Under the pieces are notes generated by a model that saw nothing but the letters and a program-made list of their open reading frames with translations, made no database searches and was not told the DNA's origin. This document shows positions 7,757-16,228 of a DNA stretch of 41,425 bases, piece by piece (within the stretch, counting starts at the first letter, position 1; each line of letters begins with the position of its first letter). Position numbers and translations under genes: made by a program. Source of the DNA: Candidatus Kuenenia stuttgartensis (lineage in GTDB: Bacteria; Planctomycetota; Planctomycetia; Pirellulales; UBA1268). The stretch covers positions 1 to 41,425 of the forward strand of contig CALQRA010000015.1 in NCBI GenBank assembly GCA_943332855.1, in the 5' to 3' direction.

Positions 7757-9391
7757 ATGACGCGTCGTTTCCATCCGAGCCGCATCGGTCGCCTTTTCCG
7801 GGGGGTGATCGTCGTGCTTGCGCTGCTCGCGCCCGACACGCCGGCTAGAGCGCAGAACCTCCTCGCGTCTGCGGCCGCCGATTTCGACGAACCAGCCCGG
7901 GTGGCACCCACAGGCCGTGGCCCCGAGGACGGTTCGAAAGATCGCGCTGCGGCCAAGCTCGCGCCCGCCCCAGCCTCGCCGGATCCGCCCCCGCGCGAGC
8001 CGGCCAGGCTCCCTGCCGACGAGCCGGCGGTCGAGCTCTTTCCCGAGGGGATCGAGTGGGGCGATGGCTCGATCGAGGCGGCGCAGTATGTCGAGGAGAC
8101 GACGCGGCAGGTCCTGCCGCAGGCCGAGCTCCGCGGTCAGATCGATCGTGAGATCGAGGCCCGTCTCGCCGGCATCCCCCGGCCGCGCTATCTGCCGGTC
8201 ACCGATTTCTCGCCACCGCACGGCCTCCTCCTCTACCGGGAAGACGCCCGGAAGGGGGATTTTCCCTTCGCCCTCGTCGTCAGCGGGTTTCTCCAGCTCC
8301 GCTGGCTCGAGTTCGCCCGCGGGGCGACGAGCTGGACCAACTCTGCTGGCACCGAGCTCCCGATCTCCAACATCAACGCCTTCAGTCTGAACCGCTACCT
8401 GCTGATGTTCGCCGGGCACGTCGTCGACGAGCGGCTCGTCTACTCCTTCGCCCTCTTCGGCACCTCGAACAACGGCATCAACACCGGCGTCTCCCCGCTC
8501 GGGCTGGCGGGCTGGAAGTTTGGTCCGGAGGCGACGGTGGGGATGGGGGTGCTGATGGTGCCTGGGTCGCGCGAGTTCATCGACGGCTCCCCCTGGACGC
8601 TCGGCGTTGATCGGAGCATGGCCAACACCTTCTTCCGCCCTGGTGTCAGCCCCGGAGCCGCCGCCATCGGTACGCTCGGCTCCTTCCACTACCAGGCGGG
8701 CGTCTTCAATTCGATCGACGCCGGCGGCGCCAATGTGATCCTGCGGCGCGGCACGAGCATGGCCTGGGCGGGGAATGTCTGGTGGGAGCCGCTGGGGAAG
8801 TTCGGCCTCGGCTATTCCGACATGGAGCACCATGCCGACCCGGCGATCCGCGTCGGCACGACCGGCGTCTATTCCCCCAACACCCGCGCTCTCCCGGTGC
8901 CGGGGTTCAATCCCGAGAACACGATCGTCCGCCTCTCCGACGGCACCCCGCTTGCCACCGCCGGCGCCCTCGGGCCGGGGTCGGTCGTCGACGCCTTCGA
9001 CTTCCGGCTAGCGACGGTCGATGCCGGCTGGAAGTGGCGCGGCGTCTCGGCCAACGCCGAATACTATGTCCGCTTCCTCGATGCTTTCTCCGGCACCGGC
9101 ACCTTCAACCGGGCCGGGATCCTCGACCAAGGGGGCGCGGGCTACCTCGGCTGGTGTTTCATCCCGCGCACCTGGGAGGTCTACGCGCGCTCGAGCGCCG
9201 TCACCGGCCCGTTCGGCACGGGGCAGGAATATGGCGGCGGGATCAACCGCTACATCAACAAGTCGCGTCAGGGCCGGCTGACGCTCGAGGCGATTCACAT
9301 GCTGCGAAACCCTGCCCAGAACATCCTCTATCCCTACCGCGCCGGCGCCACCGGCACGGCGATCCAGACGCAGCTCGTGGTGGCGTTCTGA
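7757..9391 (+). CDS. Porin-like outer membrane beta-barrel protein
   Basis: About 544 residues from the ATG at 7757; an earlier in-frame ATG at 7676 would add 27 residues that look non-coding. A signal peptide is clear (RRFHPSRIGRLFR, then VIVVLALLA and a cut near ARAQ). A Pro/Ala-rich spacer of about 60 residues follows, then a short helical stretch, then from about residue 140 alternating hydrophobic/aromatic strands with Gly, Asn and Tyr turns to the end. The last residues (QLVVAF) end in Phe, the usual signal for barrel insertion by BAM. This resembles phosphate-selective-type or general porins that planctomycetes carry, but no specificity motif is recognised. It is divergent from the lactonase and convergent with the RtcB gene. 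The barrel nature is well supported and the substrate is unknown. Confidence 0.7.
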   Translation: MTRRFHPSRIGRLFRGVIVVLALLAPDTPARAQNLLASAAADFDEPARVAPTGRGPEDGSKDRAAAKLAPAPASPDPPPREPARLPADEPAVELFPEGIEWGDGSIEAAQYVEETTRQVLPQAELRGQIDREIEARLAGIPRPRYLPVTDFSPPHGLLLYREDARKGDFPFALVVSGFLQLRWLEFARGATSWTNSAGTELPISNINAFSLNRYLLMFAGHVVDERLVYSFALFGTSNNGINTGVSPLGLAGWKFGPEATVGMGVLMVPGSREFIDGSPWTLGVDRSMANTFFRPGVSPGAAAIGTLGSFHYQAGVFNSIDAGGANVILRRGTSMAWAGNVWWEPLGKFGLGYSDMEHHADPAIRVGTTGVYSPNTRALPVPGFNPENTIVRLSDGTPLATAGALGPGSVVDAFDFRLATVDAGWKWRGVSANAEYYVRFLDAFSGTGTFNRAGILDQGGAGYLGWCFIPRTWEVYARSSAVTGPFGTGQEYGGGINRYINKSRQGRLTLEAIHMLRNPAQNILYPYRAGATGTAIQTQLVVAF

Positions 9392-9485
9392 CTTTGCGTG
9401 GACTGGATACACTCGGAAACGGCCATCCCTGTCCTTTTTCCACTCGGGTCGCCCGGAGGAAACGCCAAGGGTTTCCTCGGTCGAC

Positions 9486-9506
9486 GCCGCCGCATCCAGC
9501 GGCGGC
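9486..9506. terminator. Perfect hairpin between convergent porin-like and RtcB genes
   Basis: GCCGCCGC at 9486-9493 and GCGGCGGC at 9499-9506 form a perfect 8-bp stem with loop ATCCA, in the 176-base gap between two convergent genes. It could serve both strands as a transcription end. No T-tract adjoins, so the role is inferred from position only. Confidence 0.35.
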
Positions 9507-9567
9507 TGGGCTGGGCGATCGCTCCGCAGGAACACCCAAAAAGCCCTCCGTGGCTGGGCTCCTGCGG

Positions 9568-10728
9568 TCACGAGCCCTTGTGGCTCACCAGTGGCTTGAG
9601 CTCGCGACAGATGGCCGTCAGATCGCGCTGGGCGCGCATCACGGCGCGGATGTCGCGGTAGGCGCTCGGCGCCTCGTCGACGAGCCGGTTGGCCCGGCGC
9701 GTGTCGAAGCGCACGCCGTGCATCTCGCGGAGGAGGCGCCGGGCGTCGATCTTCGCCGCCGCCTCGCCTCGGGGGAGGACGCGGCCGGCGCCGTGCGAGC
9801 TCGACCGCAGGCTTTCGGGATGACCGCGGCCGATCGTGTGGAAGCTCGCCGTCCCCATCGATCCGGGGATCAGCCCCGGCTGGCCGTCGTCGGCGGGCAG
9901 CGCCCCCTTGCGGTGAACGACGACCTCGCGGCCGTCATGGATCTCGAGGGCGACATGATTGTGATCGCAGTCGATCAGCGTCGACTCCTCGACCGCTCCC
10001 CCCACCAGCTCCGCGATCACGCCGGCCGCCGCCGCCACGATCCGCGTTCGGTTCGCCCGGGCCCAGGCCCTGGCCCAGCCGACATCGGCGAGGTAGGCCT
10101 GCCCCGCGGCTGTCGATACCTCGAGGGCCGGCGGGCTTTCGTCGCCATGGGGAACCGCGTGGGCGAGGTGCCAGGCGCTGACCAGTTGCCCCATGCCGCG
10201 CGAGCCCGAATGAACCATGATCCAGAGCGCCCCCTGTTCGTCGGCCTGGAGCTCGAGGAAATGGTTTCCCCGGCCGAGCGAGCCGAGCTGCCAGCGCCCC
10301 TCGCGTGCCGCCCCGCGCGCCAGCTTGGCATCCGAGAGATGCTCCGGGGCGAGCGCCCCCTCGAGCCGCTCCGGCACCGTGCCCGGCGCGGCCTTGAGGG
10401 AAGGGACGGTCCGGGCGAGCCGATCGAGGAGAAGGGGGGCGACGCGGGGATCGTGCGTGAGAGCCTCACCCGGCAGGTCGAAGCGCACCGCCATCATCCC
10501 GCAGCCGATGTCGCCACCGACCGCGGCGGGGTAGACGAGCCCACCCGTCGCCAGCGCCACGCCGACGCACACCTCCCCTGCCCGGTGGACATCGGGCATG
10601 ACCGCCATCCGGCAGACATCCGCTGCCCGGCCGAGCCGGTCGAGGGATCGAACGACATCGGCCGGGAGGGGGCCGGTCAGCCAGCCATGGACCGGCACCC
10701 CTACGACGCTCTCGATTCTTTTACTCAA
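9568..10728 (-). CDS. rtcB: RtcB-family RNA ligase
   Basis: 386 residues, somewhat shorter than the roughly 408-residue E. coli enzyme. RtcB joins RNA 3'-phosphate or 2',3'-cyclic phosphate ends to 5'-OH ends using GTP and Mn, in tRNA or rRNA repair. Visible motifs are MPDVH (D46, H48), GGDIGCGM with metal-binding D73 and C76, HSGSRGMGQ, GSMGTASF and HGAGR, the last carrying the guanylylated His, with RGEA after it. The C-terminal YRDI and LKPLVSHKG elements also fit. The start is a TTG at 10728 whose last bases form the TGA stop of the upstream RbfA-like gene (TTGA), implying coupled translation. The next in-frame Met would remove conserved sequence. The pairing with a ribosome-assembly factor fits a role in RNA repair or processing. 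Confidence 0.9.
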   Translation of the reverse strand: MSKRIESVVGVPVHGWLTGPLPADVVRSLDRLGRAADVCRMAVMPDVHRAGEVCVGVALATGGLVYPAAVGGDIGCGMMAVRFDLPGEALTHDPRVAPLLLDRLARTVPSLKAAPGTVPERLEGALAPEHLSDAKLARGAAREGRWQLGSLGRGNHFLELQADEQGALWIMVHSGSRGMGQLVSAWHLAHAVPHGDESPPALEVSTAAGQAYLADVGWARAWARANRTRIVAAAAGVIAELVGGAVEESTLIDCDHNHVALEIHDGREVVVHRKGALPADDGQPGLIPGSMGTASFHTIGRGHPESLRSSSHGAGRVLPRGEAAAKIDARRLLREMHGVRFDTRRANRLVDEAPSAYRDIRAVMRAQRDLTAICRELKPLVSHKGS

Positions 10729-11117
10729 CGCGGCGCCTCCTTCCCCTCCTCCGGCGCGGTGGCGAGGTATTCAAAGAGAAGCGACGGGGCCCGTTTCCGT
10801 GTGATGGCCTGGGCCACCTCCCCCCGCAGCCAGGGCGTGCGCGCTTGAAGATGCGCGAGGACTTCGGTCGGTGCCGGCGGGACCTCGCCTGGCGCCGAGC
10901 CGACGATGACGAGGAGTTGGGAAGCGTCGGGCGCGGGGACGACGCGGACAACATGGAGATCCCGCAGGCAGTCGTCGCCACAGTCGCCGAGGGCGAGACT
11001 CAGCGTGTCGGCCACCTGGCGGCAGAGCTGGAGATCTTTGCGGGAGTGGCCCGCTGGAGGAAACGAATCGAAGCCGGATTCCCGCAGGTGGGAGCGGCCG
11101 GAAGACTTTCTGGACAT
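10725..11117 (-). CDS. rbfA: RbfA-like ribosome-binding factor
   Basis: A 130-residue protein of the size of RbfA. The ATG at 11117 is chosen because GAGAAA lies just before it; the frame upstream has a weak in-frame GTG start about 110 bases earlier. After a Ser/Arg-rich N-terminus, RKDLQLCRQVADTLSLAL resembles the first RbfA helix. A CGDDCLRDLHVVRVVPAPD stretch follows, where RbfA has its strand with the conserved Val and Asp before the KH-like fold, and LLVIVGSA fits the second strand. RbfA binds the 30S subunit and helps mature the 5' end of 16S rRNA. The C-terminal half (helix with LRGEVAQAITRKRAP) matches RbfA helix and basic end. The stop overlaps the TTG start of rtcB. The family is recognised by pattern only, so the symbol is moderately supported. 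Confidence 0.55.
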   Translation of the reverse strand: MSRKSSGRSHLRESGFDSFPPAGHSRKDLQLCRQVADTLSLALGDCGDDCLRDLHVVRVVPAPDASQLLVIVGSAPGEVPPAPTEVLAHLQARTPWLRGEVAQAITRKRAPSLLFEYLATAPEEGKEAPR

Positions 11118-11744
11118 TTTTTTCTCGGAGAGTTGGGGAACACGAAGGGCTCGAAAACGAATGGCTTGAAAGGGGTGGAAAACAAGCGCAGGAAACGCGA
11201 CGAACAAGGCACCGGGAGCGAGCGCCATGGCGGGCGCACGGGTGCCCGGTAAGACGACATCAGCACGGCTCCGGATTCGCCACGCTGGTGCTAGAGCCCG
11301 TCGCGATCAGGCGACCGACGGCGCAGCAAAGCACAGGGCGGTCCGGCAAAAACCGGGAGGCAAAGGCCGCGGAGGAGGTGTCAGGCCGAGCGGCCGACAC
11401 GCACCGAGGCAAAAGCCATGCAAGTGCGAATGAAACGCGGCATGGGAGGGCCTCCTGCGGAAAAAGAAGTGACGGGGCTCACGCAGCCGTCCGTCGACGT
11501 ACACCTACGAGAAAGCTAACGCTCCGGTTCGCCGCCGTCAAGAAATTATTCGGGTGACGTCGGCGTGCTGGCGAAAGGGGCGAAAAGGTGCCAGCCACCA
11601 AATCTAGGCCGAGGGTGGGGTGTGTCTAGGATGGAGATCGGTGAGGGTTCATGGGGGCGATCGCTCCGCGTCGGGCTGCGGCGTCTGGTCTGCTCTGCGG
11701 AGGGCCCTCTACCCCGATCGAGCCCGTTTCAGAGGAGCCACCTC
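11118..11744. other. 627-base gap without a convincing gene
   Basis: Both strands show only short frames with no domain, signal peptide or ribosome site. Notable elements: an imperfect hairpin at 11208-11246 (outer GGCACC/GGTGCC, inner GCGCC/GGCGC), and AAAAGGTGCCAGCCACC near 11583, which resembles the GGTGCCAGGCACC-type sequences often scattered in planctomycete genomes. A TAGGAT box at 11627-11632 could be a -10 element for the WD40 gene, leaving a 112-base leader. Base composition becomes less GC-rich here than in neighbours. It probably holds divergent promoters for the rbfA-rtcB pair and the WD40 gene. Confidence 0.45.
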
Positions 11745-13829
11745 ATGGTCCATCGTGGCAGTCGGAGGTCGATGGGTGATTTCGCAGCCAAGCGTCGCGG
11801 AGTGAGCGGGAGGGCGGTCGGGGATTGGCTCGTGGTGCTCGTCATCGCGTTCGCGACGGTCCTTGCCGCAGCGTTTTGGTCCCGAGGCGCGGGGGTGTCC
11901 CGCGCGGCTGAGGGCGCCGAGCCTACCACGACGCGCAAGCCGTTTGAGCCACAGGAAGAAGTCTTGCGGGGACCGATGACCTTGGAGGAATTGCCGCTCA
12001 AAAAATGTGGGTACCCAGCCTTCAGCCCCGATGGTCAGCGACTTCTTATCTCCGGGCGGCATCTCTGGAATTCGAGTGTCGTCGACATGACCACCGGAAA
12101 CGAGCTTTTCAACGGGCTCAGGCCGATCGCGATGAGCCCTGCTGGCACTCGGGTGGTGGTCCTCGACGGCTCGACGGCTCGGCTGCTGGATGCAGTGGCG
12201 GAGCAGGAGTTGGCGGTTCTTGAGGGGCATGGAACGTGCCAATGCCGTTTTGGAGGGCTTCATTCCGTCAGGTTCAGTCCCGATGGCACGAAACTGGTGA
12301 TCTGCTTTGACGCCACGGCCCACGTGTGGGACGCGGTGTCGGGGAAGGAACTGGCAGTGCTCGAGGGGCGATTTCGCTCCTCTTCCTTCGCCTTCAGTCC
12401 AGACGGATCGCGGCTGGCAATCAGGATGGAAGGGGGCGACGGGGGCTTCGTCTGGGACTTGGAAGCCGGAAAGGAGGTTGAGATCAGCGGGCTCAAGGGG
12501 CAGTTGAGATTCAGCGGCGATGGCAGGTATGTGGTGGCAGAGACGCACCTCGTCATCAGATCCAGCCCCCTCCGTCCGACGCTTCTCGAACTCTTCGATG
12601 CGACGACCGGGAAATGCTTTGCCAGCGGCCATGTGCCTACGCGCCTGTCCCACGCCTTCATGAGCCCGGATGGTTCGCGGCTCTTCATCAGCAGGAACCG
12701 AGATTCATCGAACTGGAGTGAGTTCTCCCTGCTCGACGCGGCGACGGGGGAGGAACTGGCGGTGCTCGAGGGTGACAAGCAACGGGGCTTGTCGGCTGCA
12801 TTTAGCCCCAACAGCGCGCGGCTGGTGACCTCCGACGGCACGACGACCCGGCTCTGGGACGCGGTGACGGGGAGGGAACTGGCGGTGCTCGAGGGGAGCC
12901 CGGGGCAGGACGGGGACTTCGCCTTCAGCCGCGATGGGTCTCGCCTGGCAACCACCGGTGGAGGTATCCGTCTCTGGGACGTGGCGACCGGGAAGGAGTT
13001 GGCGGTGCTCGCAGGAGACGGGGGCGGGGCTATCGCCTTCAGCCCTGATGGCACTCGTCTGGCGACCCTTCGAGGGCCGACCATCCGGCTCTGGGATGCC
13101 CCGACGGGAGAGGCGCTGGCGGTGAGCGAGCAGCGCGCGAGCACGCCGCCGAAGTTTGGTTCGGAAATGCTCCTCTTCAGCCCCGATGGCTCGCGGTTGG
13201 CGACTTTTGACGGCACAAAGACCCGTCTCTACGCCCTTGCGGGGCGGGACGCCCCTGCCATCCGGGAGCGGCTCGCTCCGATCGTGGCCGAATGGTTTTC
13301 CGGGGACGTCGACGGCGCGGCGGCGAGCGAGCGACTCGCGGTAGCGAAGGGGACGATGGCAGCCGATGACTGGCAGGAAGCCGCCAACCTCGTGCTGAAG
13401 AGATGCCGGCTGCGGATCGAGGCGCGGCAGGAGGAGCGGCTCGCGGCGCTTCCGCAGGCTCTTCGATCACAGGCTCCCGAGGTGCTCGGGCTGTTTGCCG
13501 AAGCGGTCGACTTGGCCGGCGACGACGCCCGGCGGCTCAACGAGCTTGTCCGGGATGTCGAGCGGGCGGCCGGCGAAGGGGTGGACATCCCCGCGCCGAT
13601 CCTCGCGGCCGCCACGGCCGCCACCCGGCGCGGCGTCGTGTTGCAGCCCAATGACGGCGCTCTGCTCGACACGCTCGCCCATCTCCTCGCCCGTCAGGGG
13701 CAGTTTGGCGAGGCGACCGCCTTTCAGGTGCGAGCACTCGAGCACGCCACCGCGGAGCAGCGCGCCGCGATCGCGGCCTACCTCGCCGAACTCGAAGCGA
13801 AGGCAAGGCTGGCACCGGGAGAAAAGTGA
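11745..13829 (+). CDS. Membrane-anchored WD40-repeat protein
   Basis: 694 residues. The ATG at 11745 is chosen because AGAGGAG sits 7 bases before it. A basic N-terminus and one hydrophobic helix at 27-45 suggest a signal anchor with the rest in the periplasm or paryphoplasm. From about residue 85 to 500 run WD40-type blades marked by FSPDG or FSRDG, then LWDA or VWDA, then TGKELAVLEG. The closing phrase ELAVLEG recurs nearly unchanged in five blades about 40 residues apart, so the propeller expanded recently or is homogenised. Residues 520-630 are helical. From 636, PNDGALLDTLAHLLARQGQFGEA is a TPR-like pair seen at the end of other planctomycete secreted proteins. No catalytic motif is visible; the role is presumably protein-protein scaffolding. 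The gene is flanked by the long gap and converges on the M48 gene. Confidence 0.8.
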   Translation: MVHRGSRRSMGDFAAKRRGVSGRAVGDWLVVLVIAFATVLAAAFWSRGAGVSRAAEGAEPTTTRKPFEPQEEVLRGPMTLEELPLKKCGYPAFSPDGQRLLISGRHLWNSSVVDMTTGNELFNGLRPIAMSPAGTRVVVLDGSTARLLDAVAEQELAVLEGHGTCQCRFGGLHSVRFSPDGTKLVICFDATAHVWDAVSGKELAVLEGRFRSSSFAFSPDGSRLAIRMEGGDGGFVWDLEAGKEVEISGLKGQLRFSGDGRYVVAETHLVIRSSPLRPTLLELFDATTGKCFASGHVPTRLSHAFMSPDGSRLFISRNRDSSNWSEFSLLDAATGEELAVLEGDKQRGLSAAFSPNSARLVTSDGTTTRLWDAVTGRELAVLEGSPGQDGDFAFSRDGSRLATTGGGIRLWDVATGKELAVLAGDGGGAIAFSPDGTRLATLRGPTIRLWDAPTGEALAVSEQRASTPPKFGSEMLLFSPDGSRLATFDGTKTRLYALAGRDAPAIRERLAPIVAEWFSGDVDGAAASERLAVAKGTMAADDWQEAANLVLKRCRLRIEARQEERLAALPQALRSQAPEVLGLFAEAVDLAGDDARRLNELVRDVERAAGEGVDIPAPILAAATAATRRGVVLQPNDGALLDTLAHLLARQGQFGEATAFQVRALEHATAEQRAAIAAYLAELEAKARLAPGEK

Positions 13830-13880
13830 AAGCGCCACGGAAAATCGGTCCGCCACCAATCAGGCCCCACCGGCCAGGGC

Positions 13881-16070
13881 TCATTCTGCGGTGCCGTGGG
13901 CAGCGTGGCCAGTCAGGTAGTCGGTGAGGCTCTTCTCGAGCTCCGGCACGTCGTCGAAGAGATCGAGGGCCGACTGCGGCTCCACCGGCGGGATGTCGGG
14001 AAACAATTCGATGGCGCGAAGTCGCTCTGGGATGGTCGGGTGGGTCGCGAACCAGCTCGATTTCCGCTCCTGCAGCGACTGCCGCAGCTGTTCGCGATCC
14101 GCGGTCGTGATCTGCTCGCCGTCGAGCTTGCGGAAAGCCTCGTAGATGTTCTCGAGGGCCTTTCCCTCCATGAGGAGCGAGGCGACCGCCGGATAGATCG
14201 TTGCCTGGAAGAGCGGCCCCTCGACGGCCACCTTCGTGAGCGCCGATTCGAACGTGCTCCTGCCGTAGAGGCCCACGGCCATCCGGTCGGCGAGGAACTC
14301 CCGCGACCGGGAGAATCCGCACGACAGGAGACTGTAGGCGTGGTAGTAGAGCCAGAAGAACCAGTAGAAGGGGTTCACAAAGTTGAATCCGCCGCCCGCC
14401 GCCCCCATCCCCCCGAGGGCCGTCGAGATCGAGATCGCCACCTGTTGGATGAACCGGCTGTAGAAGGTGTCGCGGTGACTGAAGTGGGCGTACTCGTGGG
14501 CCAGGATCGACTTGAACTCATCGATCGTCAGCGACTCAATCGTCGCCAGGCCGAGCGACAGCACGCGCCGTTTCACCCCGAACATACCGAAGGGACCACG
14601 GCCGTCCTGATAGACGCCAATGTCGGCGCCCGGCGTGAGATAGACGTCGTCGATTGGCCGCGACATCGTCCTGGCAGCCACATCGCCAAGTGCCGCGAAG
14701 AGCCGCGGGGCTTCGGCGTCGGTCGTCGGCAGGCCGAACGGGCTCCGCCCGTGCGACGCGAAGATGCTGCGGATGACGGCCCAGGCCATGCCGAGACCGA
14801 CCACCGCCACCAGCACCAGGAGCTTGACGGGGATCCGGGGAAGCTGGAGCACGAGAAGCAGGGCCGCTCCCGTGGCCGCGACCAGCCCCGCGGCGACGAA
14901 GGGCACCGACAGATAGAACAGCACGATCCCTCCGATCAGGGCCAGCATGTAAAGTCGGGCGAGCCACGATTCATGGCCGCTGATCGCGCTCCCGCCGCGG
15001 ACGGTCTCCCCGGTGACGTCGGCCGCCGGCACCCGGGGGGTGAGGGCGGAGAGGACCACGCCGCCGAGGGCCATCGCCGCCATGATCAGGGCGTAGAACG
15101 CCACGAAGATTCCGGCTCCCCACAGCAGCCGCTCCGGCCAGGAGGGCTCGGCAAGGCGCTCGATGGCGCGCACCGTCTCGTCACCGATGACGTCTTCGGG
15201 GGCGATGCCCATGGCCCGGGCGCGACCGATTGCCTCTGCCGCAGCGGGAAAGCGGCCGTCGCGGGCGAGAGCCACTCCATGGAGCGCCAGGAGGGCGCCG
15301 TTCTCCGGAAAGCGCATGACCACCGGCGCCGAGGAGGGCTCGAGCGCCCCCCGATCGGCCCGGTCAGCGACGAGGGCCTGGAGATAAAAAATGGCGACGG
15401 TCTGATTGCGGGGATGGTCTTCGGTGCCCTGCTGGAGCAGCTTTCTCGCCCGCCCGAAATCACGGTGTTCAAACGCCAGCAGCCCCTCGAGCGTCGCGGA
15501 GCGGTAGTCCGGAGAGAGCCGGATGGTTGCCGCGATCGCGGCTTCAGCGTCGGTCCGCAGCCGTTGGCGGACCGCGGGATCGCCGTCGTCCGGCATCATC
15601 AACAGATTGAAGACGAGTTGCGATGCGAGGGTGCTTTGGACCGGCGCGGAGTCGGGGGCGAGCTCTACGGCACGTTTGGCTGCAGCCTCCGCCCGGCGGA
15701 TCGCCTCGGCTCGGTCGCGATCTGCCAGCGTGTCGAAGAGAAACCTGCTGAACAGGCTCCAGGCGACCGGATCGTCGTCGAGCGGTGGAGCGACCGCGTC
15801 ACCGGCGGGCGAGAGTCGCTCGCCAATGAACGACCGCAGTGCCTCGTCCATCTCGTCGGTGGCACCGGAGCGATCGAAGTACCAGCGGAGGTACCGCTCG
15901 CGCCACACCGGCCAGGTGTCGAGCGACAGCGGCTCCTCGGCTAGGAGCAGGGCGATCGCCTCTTTCGATGGCGGCGCTGCCGGCGGCGGCTCCACGGCGG
16001 CCGCGACGGCGAACCATCCAAACAGCGCGATCATGACCGCGCCCACTCCAATCCGCACCTGCTCTGTCAC
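13881..16070 (-). CDS. M48-family membrane zinc metalloprotease with TPR-like region
   Basis: 729 residues, far longer than HtpX. The start is a GTG at 16070; an ATG at 16034 is possible, since both precede the signal or first helix (VMIALFGWFAVAAA). Residues about 110-290 are helical repeats of TPR type (AAKRAVELAPDSAPVQ, GALLALHGVALARDGRF). Hydrophobic segments follow near 310-340 and 375-450. The M48 peptidase domain contains H525-E-Y-A-H529 within LAHEYAHFSHRD and the downstream SREFLAD, which supplies the third zinc ligand Glu and the conserved Asp. Family members degrade misfolded or surplus membrane proteins. The region GFNFVNPFYWFFWLYYHAY is a further membrane-associated helix between the two zinc sites. 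The gene is divergent from an unknown multi-pass membrane protein and convergent with the WD40 gene. Substrates are unknown. Confidence 0.88.
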   Translation of the reverse strand: MTEQVRIGVGAVMIALFGWFAVAAAVEPPPAAPPSKEAIALLLAEEPLSLDTWPVWRERYLRWYFDRSGATDEMDEALRSFIGERLSPAGDAVAPPLDDDPVAWSLFSRFLFDTLADRDRAEAIRRAEAAAKRAVELAPDSAPVQSTLASQLVFNLLMMPDDGDPAVRQRLRTDAEAAIAATIRLSPDYRSATLEGLLAFEHRDFGRARKLLQQGTEDHPRNQTVAIFYLQALVADRADRGALEPSSAPVVMRFPENGALLALHGVALARDGRFPAAAEAIGRARAMGIAPEDVIGDETVRAIERLAEPSWPERLLWGAGIFVAFYALIMAAMALGGVVLSALTPRVPAADVTGETVRGGSAISGHESWLARLYMLALIGGIVLFYLSVPFVAAGLVAATGAALLLVLQLPRIPVKLLVLVAVVGLGMAWAVIRSIFASHGRSPFGLPTTDAEAPRLFAALGDVAARTMSRPIDDVYLTPGADIGVYQDGRGPFGMFGVKRRVLSLGLATIESLTIDEFKSILAHEYAHFSHRDTFYSRFIQQVAISISTALGGMGAAGGGFNFVNPFYWFFWLYYHAYSLLSCGFSRSREFLADRMAVGLYGRSTFESALTKVAVEGPLFQATIYPAVASLLMEGKALENIYEAFRKLDGEQITTADREQLRQSLQERKSSWFATHPTIPERLRAIELFPDIPPVEPQSALDLFDDVPELEKSLTDYLTGHAAHGTAE

Positions 16071-16228
16071 GTCGGGCCTCGCTGACGGTAGACTCCCCTC
16101 CGGACCTCCCCGTTCGGGCTAGGGAATGCCTATCGTAGGGAGGTGGACGGCATCCTTCTAGGTGACCGTAAAAAAAGTACCGGCCCGCGTCGGCCGCTCC
16201 CACCCCGCCCCCATCCAGAGCGAACACC

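Noticed and set aside
11227..11557. Two short overlapping reading frames in the long gap
   Set aside because: No ribosome site, no domain and Arg/Lys-rich composition typical of random high-GC frames.
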